DNA from: Takakia lepidozioides
Taxonomy: Eukaryota; Streptophyta; Takakiopsida; Takakiales; Takakiaceae
Direction of reading: 5' to 3'
Length of the DNA: 64,000 nt
Assembly: GCA_030704615.1 (NCBI GenBank)
Contig: CM060734.1
Coordinates: 558,001-622,000 of the forward strand
In this document: positions 11,244 through 20,682 of the stretch, piece by piece
Position numbering within the stretch: the stretch's first letter is position 1
How the letters are laid out: each line of letters starts with the position of its first letter
Position numbers and translations under genes: made by a program
The notes under the pieces: model-generated
What the model was told of the DNA's origin: nothing
What the model saw: only the letters and a program-made list of their open reading frames with translations
Databases searched by the model: none

Positions 11244-11371
11244 GTAAGTTCAGCTCTTGTCGTGCAATATATGTTGCATTTCCTTGTGTCATTCCCGTTC
11301 GACAGATGGTTGCTTACATTGTCTATTTCTGCATGATGACATCTACCACCATTCCTCTTCTTGCTTTCCAG
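11244..11371 (+). other. Probable 128-bp intron
   Basis: Begins GTAAGTT and ends in a pyrimidine-rich tract with TTTCCAG. Length and composition suit a plant intron, and it joins two open frames in phase. Confidence 0.55.
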
Positions 11372-11723
11372 AGTTCGGCACCAGTCATCAAATCAGCAGA
11401 CACCTTTCGATTTCCAAGGATACTACATGACCCCAAGTCCCCCTAGAGCTTACCGCTTGCCGGTTTACGCGGAAGCATGCGCACGGGTGTTGTCCCAACA
11501 AACAATGTATTCGCCTCTCCACGGGGGTCATGGAAGAAAAAAACATCACGGATGGGCTGCTGTGTTTATAGATGATATTGCTGCAGACTCTGGAAGTGGT
11601 TCTCTGAAACCTCCAGTAGTTCGTGAGGTTCATGTACAGAGGCTTAATAAATTGTGTGTTGGTGTTGCAAGCATTGCCAAACTGTTTTTCAAGTTCTTCG
11701 CGCGTTCCCGAAAGTACAGTTAG
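11372..11723 (+). CDS. Second host exon of the same unidentified gene
   Basis: In the phase set by the upstream exon the frame runs to TAG at 11,721-11,723. It includes an aromatic and proline-rich segment (TPFDFQGYYMTPSPPRAYRL). The later part may be intron or 3' UTR, since composition becomes less coding-like after about 11,580. No family was recognised. Confidence 0.4.
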
Positions 11724-12034
11724 GGATTGCCTGAGGTAGGTCTTGAGATTCCAGCATTGGAAAATGTTTGTGGGTTGGAATGAATGAATTACTTTGCAAA
11801 AAAAGGCTTTGCTGTTAATATTCAATTCTCTAGCGGGCGATCTCTTCATTCCAAAATCATGTCCTCCATCCTAAACCATCCACAAACCTTCCATTGTTCC
11901 TCGGCCGGAAAGAATATTAATGTGGGGGCGATGAAGAGGGTTCAAAAAATAAGGACATAGGCGACAACCGATCCGTGGAAATGGGGGGGGGGGCACGGAA
12001 TTAGGGCCTGTACACGTGGATGCTTGCTGACGTG
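11724..12034. other. No gene; short poly-G run
   Basis: Non-coding sequence with a run of about ten G near 11,985. Nothing else seen. Confidence 0.5.
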
Positions 12035-12058
12035 GCGTGAGCCTAGCCAGGCTCACGC
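12035..12058. repeat. Hairpin with GCGTGAGC/GCTCACGC arms
   Basis: Arms GCGTGAGCCT and AGGCTCACGC around a 4-base centre AGCC. It sits exactly where the gypsy fragment at 12,062-13,515 stops. Related hairpins lie at 13,786-13,805 and 15,491-15,512. Confidence 0.85.
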
Positions 12059-12061
12059 GCA

Positions 12062-13515
12062 AGCATTCCCCGTCCACTTATTTGTGGGTGATACGGGATA
12101 GCCTTTCGGTGTTTGATGGAAAATGCTGCCATCATTTCCTCGATGACATCGTTGATGAAGTGAGACCCCCGGTCACTCACTATCTCCTTGGGACATTCAA
12201 ATCTGGATATGATGTAATTCGTAAATGAAGGCCGCTGTCACTTGAGCGCTAGCTTTTTTTACCCCCTTTGCTTTTGCCCACTTGGTCAGATATTCGGTGG
12301 CTACGATGATGTAACGATTTTGGCGACTTGATGCGGGGTGTACTTCCCCTACATAGTCGATCCTCCACTTCTCAAACAGAGCAACATAGAGGGTGGGTAC
12401 TAACGACATTCCAAGCCTATTATCCTTTTTAGCGTACCTCTGGCAGGAGTCACATTTTTGCACATACATGTGTGCATCCTTGAACATGGAGGGCCAGTAG
12501 TATCCTGCCCTTAAAACTTTTTGCACTGTGAGCCGCCCTGCAAAGTGACCTCCGCACATGCTATCATGGGCCGACTCTAAGATATGGGGAGCCTCCTTTG
12601 GAGTGACGCATCGCCTCAAGAGTCCATCCAATCCCCTTCTACAAAGCTGCCCTCCCACCAGGGCAAACTTCATGCTACGCAATCGAAGTCTTCTTCATGC
12701 GTGTAGATCCAATCATGGAGGGTATTCCAGTGTACTCAAGTATTGAGCAATGTGCTCATACTATGGAGGAACCGACTCTTTGGAGAACAGGAATGCATCC
12801 GGAAAATCATTGTCAATAGGCTCGTCCCCTGTCTTCTCTGATAATCGCGAGAGATGGTCGGCTTGAGCATTAAGCCTCCCTGGCTCGTAGACTACCATGT
12901 AGTCAAATTCCTGGAGTAGAATGACCCACCGTGCTATCCTTCCTGTCAAGTCGGGTTTGTTGATCAAATATTGCAGTGCCATGTGATCAACAAAAAATGT
13001 GAATGGGGTCTCTAGTAAATAGTGCCGATATTTCTTTACGGCAAAAATCATCCCCAGAGTCTCCCGCTCTGTGGTGCTGTACCGAGTCTCAGCAAATGTC
13101 AGCTGTCAACCAGCAAAAGATATTGGATGATCATGGCCATCAGCATCTGGTCGACAAATGGCACATCATACTGCCACTATTGAAGCATCAACGTACACAT
13201 GAAAGGGCTTGTTCTAATCTGGAGTTGCCAAAACTGGGGCTGTCACCAAGCATTGCTTGAGCGTCTCAAAGGACTCTCGACACCCTGCATCCCAGGAAAA
13301 TACTTGGTTCTTCTTCAATAAGCGAGTCAGAGGTAATGCCTCGGCTGCATACTTGTCCATAAATTTCCTATACCACCCTGTGTGGCCAAGGAATCCTTTT
13401 GCCTTAGAAGATGTCTCGGGTGCGAAAAGTTTGACTATGGCGCTTACCTTAGCAGGATCTGTCATCACACCATCTCGGGACACGATGTGCTCTACCAACA
13501 GTCCATGTGTGTCGC
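12062..13515 (-). pseudogene. pol: Fragment of a second Ty3/gypsy pol: RT end, RNase H, integrase
   Basis: Reading on the minus strand from 13,515: the RT C-terminal part (HIVSRDGVMTDPAKVSAI, then GFLGHTGWYRKFM), RNase H (FVDHMALQYLINK, ADHLSRLSE) and integrase (zinc-binding HxxxCGGHFAG..., CDSCQRYAKK; core WRIDYVG, ATEYLTKWAKA, VSDRGSHFIN). The catalytic Glu segment would come next, but the sequence stops at PYHPQ at about 12,080 and meets the hairpin. Frames are broken between RNase H and integrase. The sequence differs clearly from the DMT-bearing family. Both ends are truncated. Confidence 0.88.
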
Positions 13516-13778
13516 GCACCTCACTTTGGTAACTCCCCCTTTAAGTCATAATTACTCGCTTTGATGGGCGCGCCTAACTCCCAAACTGGCCGCCCGGCCA
13601 ACTCGAAGCTTCGGCTGCTCACTGGGGCATAACGGTCCGCCTCACTCCTCCACAAGACCTCCACCACTTTGGGCCTAGTGGAAATTCCCTTTGGTAGTTG
13701 GCAATCCGGAATAGCTTCCCACACCTTGGTCACTTTCCGGCTCGCACGCTTACTCACTAGCTTTTGGTCACCCAACGA
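13516..13778 (-). repeat. LTR-related fragment shared with the solo LTR at 58 kb
   Basis: Read on the minus strand, this segment matches 58,520-58,740 (+): shared blocks include CTAGTGAGTAAGCGTGCGAG, CCGGAAAG, GGGAATTTCCACTAGGCCC and CCAGTTTGGGAGTTAGG. It is therefore a partial copy of the same LTR, next to the gypsy pol fragment. An 84-codon open frame here is not evidence of a gene. Confidence 0.8.
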
Positions 13779-13785
13779 CGCAATG

Positions 13786-13850
13786 GCGTGAGCGTACGCT
13801 CACGCAGGAGTGACATGGCGTGAGCGTCATGTCAGCATGCTGATGTGGCG
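13786..13850. repeat. Perfect 20-bp palindrome and adjacent inverted repeats
   Basis: GCGTGAGCGTACGCTCACGC (13,786-13,805) is its own reverse complement. It is followed by GACATGGCGTGAGCGTCATG and CAGCATGCTG, further short inverted repeats using the same words. Same hairpin family as 12,035-12,058. Confidence 0.85.
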
Positions 13851-14340
13851 GCAAATGATGATGTGGCACTGTCCGTCATCTGCCACGTCAGCATTAACAT
13901 GCGCCGCCTATAACCGAGGATGGTCCTATGACCGTGGAATTAATGCAGGGAATCTTGCCTAAATAGAATCAAGACTACCATGAGGCCTACAATTGTAGCT
14001 TCCAACATTGTGCAATTACAAATGCTTGTTTCACTTTTACAATTACGAGGACGAGAAAATATCCTCACAAAGTGTGCGCCATAGAGGCTGCCACGGGAAG
14101 ACCTTCCTCCCTCCTCAAATAACAATGAGAGTTAGGATCATCTTCAAAAGATGATTGTAGTGCATAGCGACAGCAAGACATGTAGACTTCGAACGGTGCA
14201 ATGACAAATGTGCTTTTAAAAGTTGCCACTCAGAGCTCACTTAGTATAGTTGGAGGCCATATCATTGCACCGCTAACGAATTGATGTGAATTACACATTT
14301 CAAATCATGGTCGTCCACATACCACATTGCATAGTTGATG
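13851..14340. other. No gene identified
   Basis: Non-coding, moderately AT-rich sequence with no recognised repeat. Confidence 0.4.
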
Positions 14341-15477
14341 CTACCCATGTGTTGTATCCCGCTGCAATAGAGTATCGACCTCGTTGAAACTCATAGTGGC
14401 CTGGTGAATGAAGTTGTCACGTTTCGGATCGCAAACCATCCTCTTCAAAAATATGAAATACAAATGTTTGCAGGGTATGAATTTACCTCTCTTGCCCAAA
14501 CTGGTTGATAGCATATTCACAAAATCAGGACATATGCAATTGGGGAAATTGGAAACCATGATGTCGTAGGTCCTGTCATGAACAGCAGATGTGGAAGTGA
14601 TGATTGTGAATACCCGACCATATCCTGGATCGGGTACTTCCGTGGTGCTTCCAACACGAGCTTGGAGCATTCTTGCGGACTCCACTTTGCCAAAGTGTTC
14701 AGCGGTTGGAGGGAAACGCCGAACGAGCTTTCCATCTCGTTTGGTTGGCCACAAGTTAGGATTTGCCGGGGGGACCCGGGAGGACGCAGAAGTAGTAGCA
14801 CATGCATGGAGTTGGGGTTGTCTCGCAAGGGAAAAGCCTGCCTCCTCCAGCATTTCAATCTCTTGAAATCTGAGATGTGTTCCCACCTTCACGGGCCAAA
14901 CGGTTGGAGGAGATGGCTTCATCACTACGGAAGGACGCACAGTTCCATGCACACATCTGGCACAATCATCTGCGCAGAACCAGAACTTGTGGTTCTTGGC
15001 TTCTGGTTGACCGTATGGACGCATCAAACCCGTGAAAGTCGGAGCAGGAGTTCGAGCACCACCTTTGGATATAGATGAAGTGCACTTATCAAAATTAGTT
15101 GCCCTGATCGCTATACATTTCACACGAGACCCTACACTTGTGCGTTCTATGTGCCAAATGTGGTCGGGGCATGCGGACTCAAGCACATCAAGGGGGTTGT
15201 TTCTCTCCTGCACCATTTCAGTGGCACTGTTTGATGCTGGAGCTTGCCGTCGTGTTGGAGGTTCCTCCACAATGGAGGTTCCGGACATGGAGCTGTCATG
15301 CAGGGGAACACGAGGCTTCGAGAAGTTATCACGGTCTGCCCTGTGTGAATCGGAATCCGAACCAGGTGGAGTGCTCAATTTCCTCTTACAGGAGCCGAAT
15401 CTCTCCTCCCCTTCACGATGTGGAACTCTAGAAACAAGTGGCGTTCCCTGAATGCTAGATCGTGAGCTTGGCAACAT
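14341..15477 (-). CDS. SWIM zinc-finger protein, probably transposon-related
   Basis: A 378-codon uninterrupted frame, the longest non-retroelement single ORF here. Near the C terminus it shows the SWIM signature C-x-C-x(n)-C-x-H: Cys314, Cys316 (NCICPDF), Cys336 and His338 (CKHLYF). A second Cys-rich patch (FWFCADDCARC) lies mid-protein. The N terminus is Ser/Pro/Arg-rich. SWIM fingers occur in MULE/FAR1-type transposases and derived factors and in some ubiquitin ligases; no transposase catalytic domain is visible, so it may be a fragment or an orphan DNA- or protein-binding protein. The first Met is taken as start; an upstream exon is possible. Confidence 0.6.
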   Translation of the reverse strand: MLPSSRSSIQGTPLVSRVPHREGEERFGSCKRKLSTPPGSDSDSHRADRDNFSKPRVPLHDSSMSGTSIVEEPPTRRQAPASNSATEMVQERNNPLDVLESACPDHIWHIERTSVGSRVKCIAIRATNFDKCTSSISKGGARTPAPTFTGLMRPYGQPEAKNHKFWFCADDCARCVHGTVRPSVVMKPSPPTVWPVKVGTHLRFQEIEMLEEAGFSLARQPQLHACATTSASSRVPPANPNLWPTKRDGKLVRRFPPTAEHFGKVESARMLQARVGSTTEVPDPGYGRVFTIITSTSAVHDRTYDIMVSNFPNCICPDFVNMLSTSLGKRGKFIPCKHLYFIFLKRMVCDPKRDNFIHQATMSFNEVDTLLQRDTTHG

Positions 15478-15490
15478 GAGCCTATGAGCC

Positions 15491-15512
15491 CGTGAGCCTG
15501 CACAAGCTCACG
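15491..15512. repeat. Third CGTGAGC/GCTCACG hairpin
   Basis: Arms CGTGAGC (15,491-15,497) and GCTCACG (15,506-15,512) with an 8-base loop, just upstream of the SWIM ORF start on the minus strand. Confidence 0.7.
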
Positions 15513-15978
15513 TGAGCCCAACAGGAAAGGCCCTATGACCGCGAGAAGTAGACCTATAACCGCGGAAATCTGACCTATTTTGTGGGAAAATTGATCTATT
15601 ACCGATCTTTGTCTTAAATGCAATTGCATGCACTCTATTGATGACGTGAACTCGCGGTCTATTAGCCTAAGCTTAGATATGAGGAACTTTGTCCATAGCT
15701 GAGTAGCCAACATTTCAAAGAAGCTTCCAATATAGAAGTTTGGTGACAAAGACTGTCCAATTGTGGTGCAGACATATATCACCATGGTGAACCATTTGCT
15801 AAAAAATGATGTCTATCCAATAAGCAAGTGCAACAATCTAGACGGGCAGGCACAGGTTAAGCACAGACAAAGACGGGCGGCCCTGTCGCCATACGAGAAG
15901 AAGAGAGTTCTCTCCCCCTCGCCTTCAGGCCCGTATCCCCCAATCAATGTCCCCTTCTAGAGGGAGGGGCTCAGCAAC
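15513..15978. other. No gene identified
   Basis: Non-coding. It could contain the promoter or 5' exon of the SWIM ORF on the minus strand; no clear TATA box was picked out. Confidence 0.35.
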
Positions 15979-17890
15979 ATGCTCCCATGGAATCGCCTTC
16001 TCAGGCCTTCACCTCCAAAGAAGGATTGGAGAATGCCATACTCTTTTAGGAGCCCGTGGATAAGGATTACCCCCTTATCACTATGGATATTCAGAGTCTC
16101 AACAAATGGGTTTCAAGTATGGAGGAATGTGGAATTTTGGTTCACTTCCCCGGTAAGAAAGTGGATCAAGCGTTCGTAAGGGACTGGACGATCAGGAATC
16201 TAGGAGGCTAGAGTGAGCTCAAGCAGTAGTTCTGCCACACTAAAGGAAGAGGATTCTTCTCTATAGTTTTCAAGACTCAAGAGGCGGCATCCCAAGCTCT
16301 GCAACTCTAATATTCCCACTTACTTGGGTTTTAACCTCAATATTTTCCCATGGTCTTCCAAGATGGGGAACCGTAATGGTAAATTGTGGGGTCCCATAAT
16401 CATCTCTGTACCCTTCATTCCGGATCAATATCTAGTCAATCTTCCTGATATAGCAAACCATTTTGGGTTTTATTCAGGTTGTCTGGCTGTTTTGTATCCT
16501 CACATGTGCAGACATGAGAACTTGCGTCAGGACTTTGCTTGGAAAGACGTTACAATTGCCTCAAAACTTCATGAATCAGGATGTGTGGAAATTGTCATTA
16601 TGATGCCACAAGAGGCTTCTCTTCCAGATTTCATAAGGCTTCCCATAGACGAGGATGACAACTTCTATTCTATCAGGCTCATCAAAGATACTACAGCTTC
16701 CACAGCGTTTTAATGTGGGTGCGTTGGCCACATTAAAGCAGATTGTCCTTACAGCAAAAGGAAGAGATATCCTGCAATGAAGATCTAGCGGCTCCCACTC
16801 CGTTGGCACCACAACAGTACAACCCTCTTCACAAGGTCAAGATGACCCATTGCGGGAATAGTGCTCTCCACGGTGAAGGGTCCTCATCACGTATTCCTGC
16901 TCTGGTGCCTTTGATTCTAATTCCGCGGAGGGGCTTCCGAGTTTTGTGGAGTGGATTTCCAGCAGAGGACCGCATATCTGCATTGGGAGACCTTCTTCCC
17001 AACCAACCTCAACTCTGAGTTAAGATTCCACAGTTCACGACAGTCATCTCAATGATATTGATGTCATTTAGTTCAGTCCTACACCGAGGGCTGCTAAAAA
17101 GCAACGTGATTCCATGGACCCAATGTGGCTCGAGGCGGGCTGCTAGGCTCCAACATTCACTAAAGGCAAGACCAAGGTTCATAAGTAGAGGTCCCCTCCA
17201 TCATCCCCTTCTCCACTCTACATCAAAGGGATCAACAAGCCAAACTCTTGGTTTAGCAACCCTAATATGATCACAAACATTGCAAGTAATCCTACGATTG
17301 CCAAGATTTGCTTGAGGCAAAAAACATTCCCTCTCCTTTCCCTCCCCGGATGCTCGTATCTGGATTCAACTGCTGATCAGAGCTTCTTGCGTAACCCCTA
17401 TGATCTTCCAAGGAGACCGTCCGCCCTCTCTCCTCATCAGGGGAAGACATGGAGGGAATGGAATCCCTATGGGTCACCACCAAAGATGTCAAGCATTCAT
17501 CGCCACCTGTCCACCCAATAGCAGCCCTGAGCCCATGTTAAAAATGAAGATTGAAGAATTCTTTCGGACCAATCTCCCCTACTACCAGCTGGCTCCCACT
17601 TCCAAAGTCACATGGGGTACTTCCTTGGAAGACCACCTTGGTCTTAGCTGCTCAACCTCTACCCAGATTCTGGCAGTTATCGAGGAGGCGGATGTCTACC
17701 TCACCCCACCTCCTTTGGGGGTCAGATGGATTCAGGAAATGTTCTCGCTAGACCCTAGGGCACACTACGACTTCAAATCGGAGATCGGGACACAATTCTT
17801 AATGGTTTTGCACTACTGGCAACACTTCTGGACTTGCAAATTGATGAGGAAAACCATAGGAATGAGCTTCAACGGGAGACCTCCCGTCCT
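15979..17890 (+). pseudogene. Broken DUF4283-like / zinc-knuckle ORF (plant LINE ORF1 type)
   Basis: Frames broken by several stops give, in order: NKWVSSMEECGILVHFPGK, a short gap, KGRGFFSIVFKTQEAASQAL, FNLNIFPWSSKMG, and at about 16,710 a zinc-knuckle remnant CGCVGHIKADC. That order matches the DUF4283 plus CCHC proteins encoded as ORF1 by plant LINEs. Proline- and serine-rich degenerate sequence follows to about 17,890. No reverse transcriptase was found next to it. A relic. Confidence 0.65.
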
Positions 17891-18382
17891 CCATTTAATT
17901 ATTTGAATCTTTGTTTTGAGATGAACATGCTTACAATGATGATGGGTTGAAAGTGTGAGTTGGCAGAAGTCCATTGAATATCTTTTCCATTGAACATCCC
18001 TATCCATTGAGCATAGGGACTAGAACAGATGATCTAGTGGAGATCTCCCTTCCTAGCTTTGACGGGAGACCTCCCGTCCTTCATTTAATTATTCATATCT
18101 CCGTTTTGAGACTAGACTGGCACGACACAATACTGATACCCAGATGATTAGAAGCATTTATTAGAGGACTTTCCCGAGTGCCTCCATATTCTTACAAAGT
18201 GATCCACAAGACTTTAGGTAACACACTGGCGATGTTATCTAAGATCTTGCAGATCACTTTGTAAGTATGGCAATGCACATACATGAAGTATGTCTCTGCT
18301 TTTGAATGCTCTTGCATTGCTTCAAACGATGATGGGTTGAAAGTGTGTGTTGGCAGAAGTCTATTGATGGGAGATCTCCCGT
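17873..18382. repeat. Left block of a palindrome-bounded repeat family
   Basis: Contains three copies of the palindromic word GACGGGAGATCTCCCGTC or close variants (about 17,872, 18,061, 18,366). Between them are a conserved core (GGGTTGAAAGTGTGAGTTGG then CAGAAGTCCATTGA) and the hairpin at 18,184-18,271. The CACTA transposon inserted at the last palindrome. The right block (27,642-28,105) carries the same modules. Confidence 0.8.
18184..18271. repeat. Long imperfect hairpin, copy A
   Basis: CTTACAAAGTGATC near the start pairs with GATCACTTTGTAAG near the end, and pairing continues inward (AAGACTTTAGGTAACA with TGTTATCTAAGATCTT) to a 9-base loop CACTGGCGA. The whole fold is about 88 nt. A second copy at 27,849-27,924 keeps the fold with different bases. 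The shape is like a pre-miRNA or a MITE. Confidence 0.75.
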
Positions 18383-18779
18383 CACTACAACAAAAATCGG
18401 TTTTTTCCATGGTATGGGCGTCTCACACCTGTCACATTCCACGGCTTTTCTCGCGGCTTTGTGGATTGAGCCAAGGTGTGGGTCAAAATATGGCCTAAGT
18501 GTGGGGGTGTCCCACATGTTTACCACACCCCAGGCAAGAACGGTGTGAAAACAACCATGAGCGTGGCAGGGGTTGGCTTAGTTTACATAGAATGTTACAC
18601 ACCTGTGTAAAATGGGAACAAAGAATTTCCAGATTGTGGTGTATGGGGGACTGTGAGTACTGCTCTACAAACAGAATAAATTATGAACCAATATGGCCCT
18701 CGGAAAATGATCATGAGCTTCATGTTCATGTTCAGAACTCTATTATATATTCCACGTAATTATGTGAAGGTATTTTTAA

Positions 18780-18960
18780 CTTAAATAATTCACATGTTAT
18801 TGTTCGTTGGGATATCCGTCCCTGTCCGCAGTGAGGTAAGCCTTATGGCAGCCTGAGGGCATCAAGGGTTTTAATGTTTTCCCCCTTCAATAATTCTAAT
18901 AAAATCCTACCAGGGATCTCTCCCTGTTCAGCGAAAAAAATAAAAATCACATAATGACAT
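18780..18960 (+). mobile_element. Probable LINE 3' end with A-rich tail
   Basis: A short block ends AATAAAATCCTACCAGGG then AAAAAAATAAAAATC, looking like a 3' UTR plus A-rich tail of a LINE or processed copy. No coding part remains. Confidence 0.35.
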
Positions 18961-19381
18961 GGAATACATAATTATTTTATATAGTGCTGGGGTGCAAAAA
19001 GTTCAAAAGTTGCCTCGAATTTAGGGTTGCTAGCTCGCAGTGTACAGGGCTGGGACTTACTGTTTTTGGGGGCTTCTGCGTCTTCTTAGTGCCAAAGCAT
19101 CGTCGATCACAGCATCTTAAGCAGAGATCTTTGAGTTGAATCACTCCTGCTTCCACAGCAGAAGCAGCAGTCCAGGTTGGATTATCTGAGCTTTAGTGTG
19201 ATCCAGAAGTAAGTCTTGAAAGTGCACGGTTCTTGTTTGTACATGGAGAAGAGGTCTGTCACGTCAAGGAGGAGAATAGTCCCCTGCTTGAGGAGGAGGG
19301 CAAGGTCGGCGCTCATGGTTGCCATCACTCTCATAAGAAGCAGCCCGTGCTGAAGAACAAGTGGTAGGGCAGCGCGAGAGC

Positions 19382-19481
19382 ATGACGATGATACTCCCGG
19401 TGTGGGAGCTAATCTTTTGGGCAGCATGCACCTGAGCGCAACCAGGATGCCATTGCTTACGTTGGAAACCTGGATTCCCAG
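19382..19481 (+). pseudogene. SF3B4: Captured SF3B4 (SAP49) first coding exon
   Basis: Allowing one- or two-base losses, this exon encodes the conserved N terminus of splicing factor 3B subunit 4: GVGANLLG, then PERNQDAIAYVGNLDSQ, the start of RRM1. It begins at an ATG and ends at a 5' splice site (CAG/GTGTTG). SF3B4 is a U2 snRNP component that contacts pre-mRNA near the branch site. Here it is a frameshifted genomic fragment, with intron sequence, inside the CACTA element. Confidence 0.82.
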
Positions 19482-20249
19482 GTGTTGCTTTCGTTCCCTT
19501 CTATTTCATTTCTCGTGCAAAATGTACTCGGGTAATTTCACTGGGGTTTGGGTTTGGGCCAGTATGGGAAAATGGCATTGATCCTGGGTATCATCCGTTT
19601 TAATGGGCTTTCTGTGGGGAGGGTAGCAATTATGACCATGAGCCATTAAGCTGAATGTTGTCCGCAGCCATGGACCCTGGTCGTGAGACCTCCATTGGAG
19701 TTGGTGGGGGGTTCCCTGTTCGTCAAATGGGATCTGTTTTTAAAAAAAAAAATCTTTCCGCTCTCTAACAAGAACGAAGGTGGGCAGGGAGCCTGATGGA
19801 AACTGAGTATGTTTCTTTCATGCATTTAGAAGCCTGGTGTCATATGTGCTGATTCAATGCCCGCATATAGAATCACTTGAAGGAATTGTTACTTCCTGTA
19901 GTTTCCTCTCAACCACATCTCGTTGATGTCTTCAGAAGCTGGTAGGCATGGCAGAGCATAAGGTGAAGAAGCAGCTCTGCCTGTGAACTGTATGGTTTAA
20001 CAGTCAAAGCCCTAAACCCTGAACATCTCAGGAAGTGAACGCAACCTGGTAGCCATTTGTTTTGGTTGGGACAAAAAAATTCTGTCACTGTGTAATTCTC
20101 TCTGCGAGGTTTGCTGATGATAAATGTGGTCCTTAACACAAATACAATGGATGGTGGGTATCAATCTGCAGAATTCAAGTTTATTCAAGTCCCTTCACTA
20201 ATTCCCGTTCCTGCATGGTTGTGACTTTGTTTGGGCATGCTGGGTGCAG

Positions 20250-20338
20250 TGAACGCGTATGTGCCAAAAGATAGAGTCACCAATCTTCACTAGGGCTATG
20301 GCTTCGTGGAGTTTTGTAGTGATGATGATGCGGATTAT
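20250..20338 (+). pseudogene. SF3B4: Captured SF3B4 RRM1 exon
   Basis: Flanked by GGGTGCAG (3' splice site) and GTGAGC (5' splice site), this 89-bp exon encodes NAYVPKDRVTNLH-stop-GYGFVEF and then DDDADY, matching the RRM1 core of SF3B4, whose RNP-1 reads GYGFVEF. A TAG replaces the Gln codon. The exon between this and the one at 19,382 was not found. Retained introns show that it was captured at the DNA level, not from mRNA. Confidence 0.87.
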
Positions 20339-20667
20339 GTGAGCATGTCCTTAACACTCCCATGAATTTGCTTTGAAGATGAAGAAACCGACCATCCTTA
20401 GAATCTCATGTAGGTGCAAAGTGATTTGAAATCAGAGAGGACCAAACAAGGGACTTATTTGATAGTGGATTGCAGAAGAGGCACAATTGATAAAATCAAG
20501 CACTGCTAATGAAGGCTCCTTCTTCAACACATTTCACCCTGTTTTTGCCTCTTATCAAAATTGACCCTAAATTTCCATGTTGAATTTTGCAAGTTAGCTG
20601 GTTGAGTGAATCTAGTATGGAGTGACTTTGACATGATACTGCCAATGTGACAATAGGAAAGTATCCA

Positions 20668-20682
20668 AAAACAGGTAATAGA
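20668..20682. repeat. Target-site duplication of LINE copy 1, left
   Basis: AAAACAGGTAATAGA, repeated exactly at 25,542-25,556. Confidence 0.9.

Noticed and set aside
13521-13775. 84-codon minus-strand ORF
   Set aside because: Overlaps sequence shared with a non-coding solo LTR.
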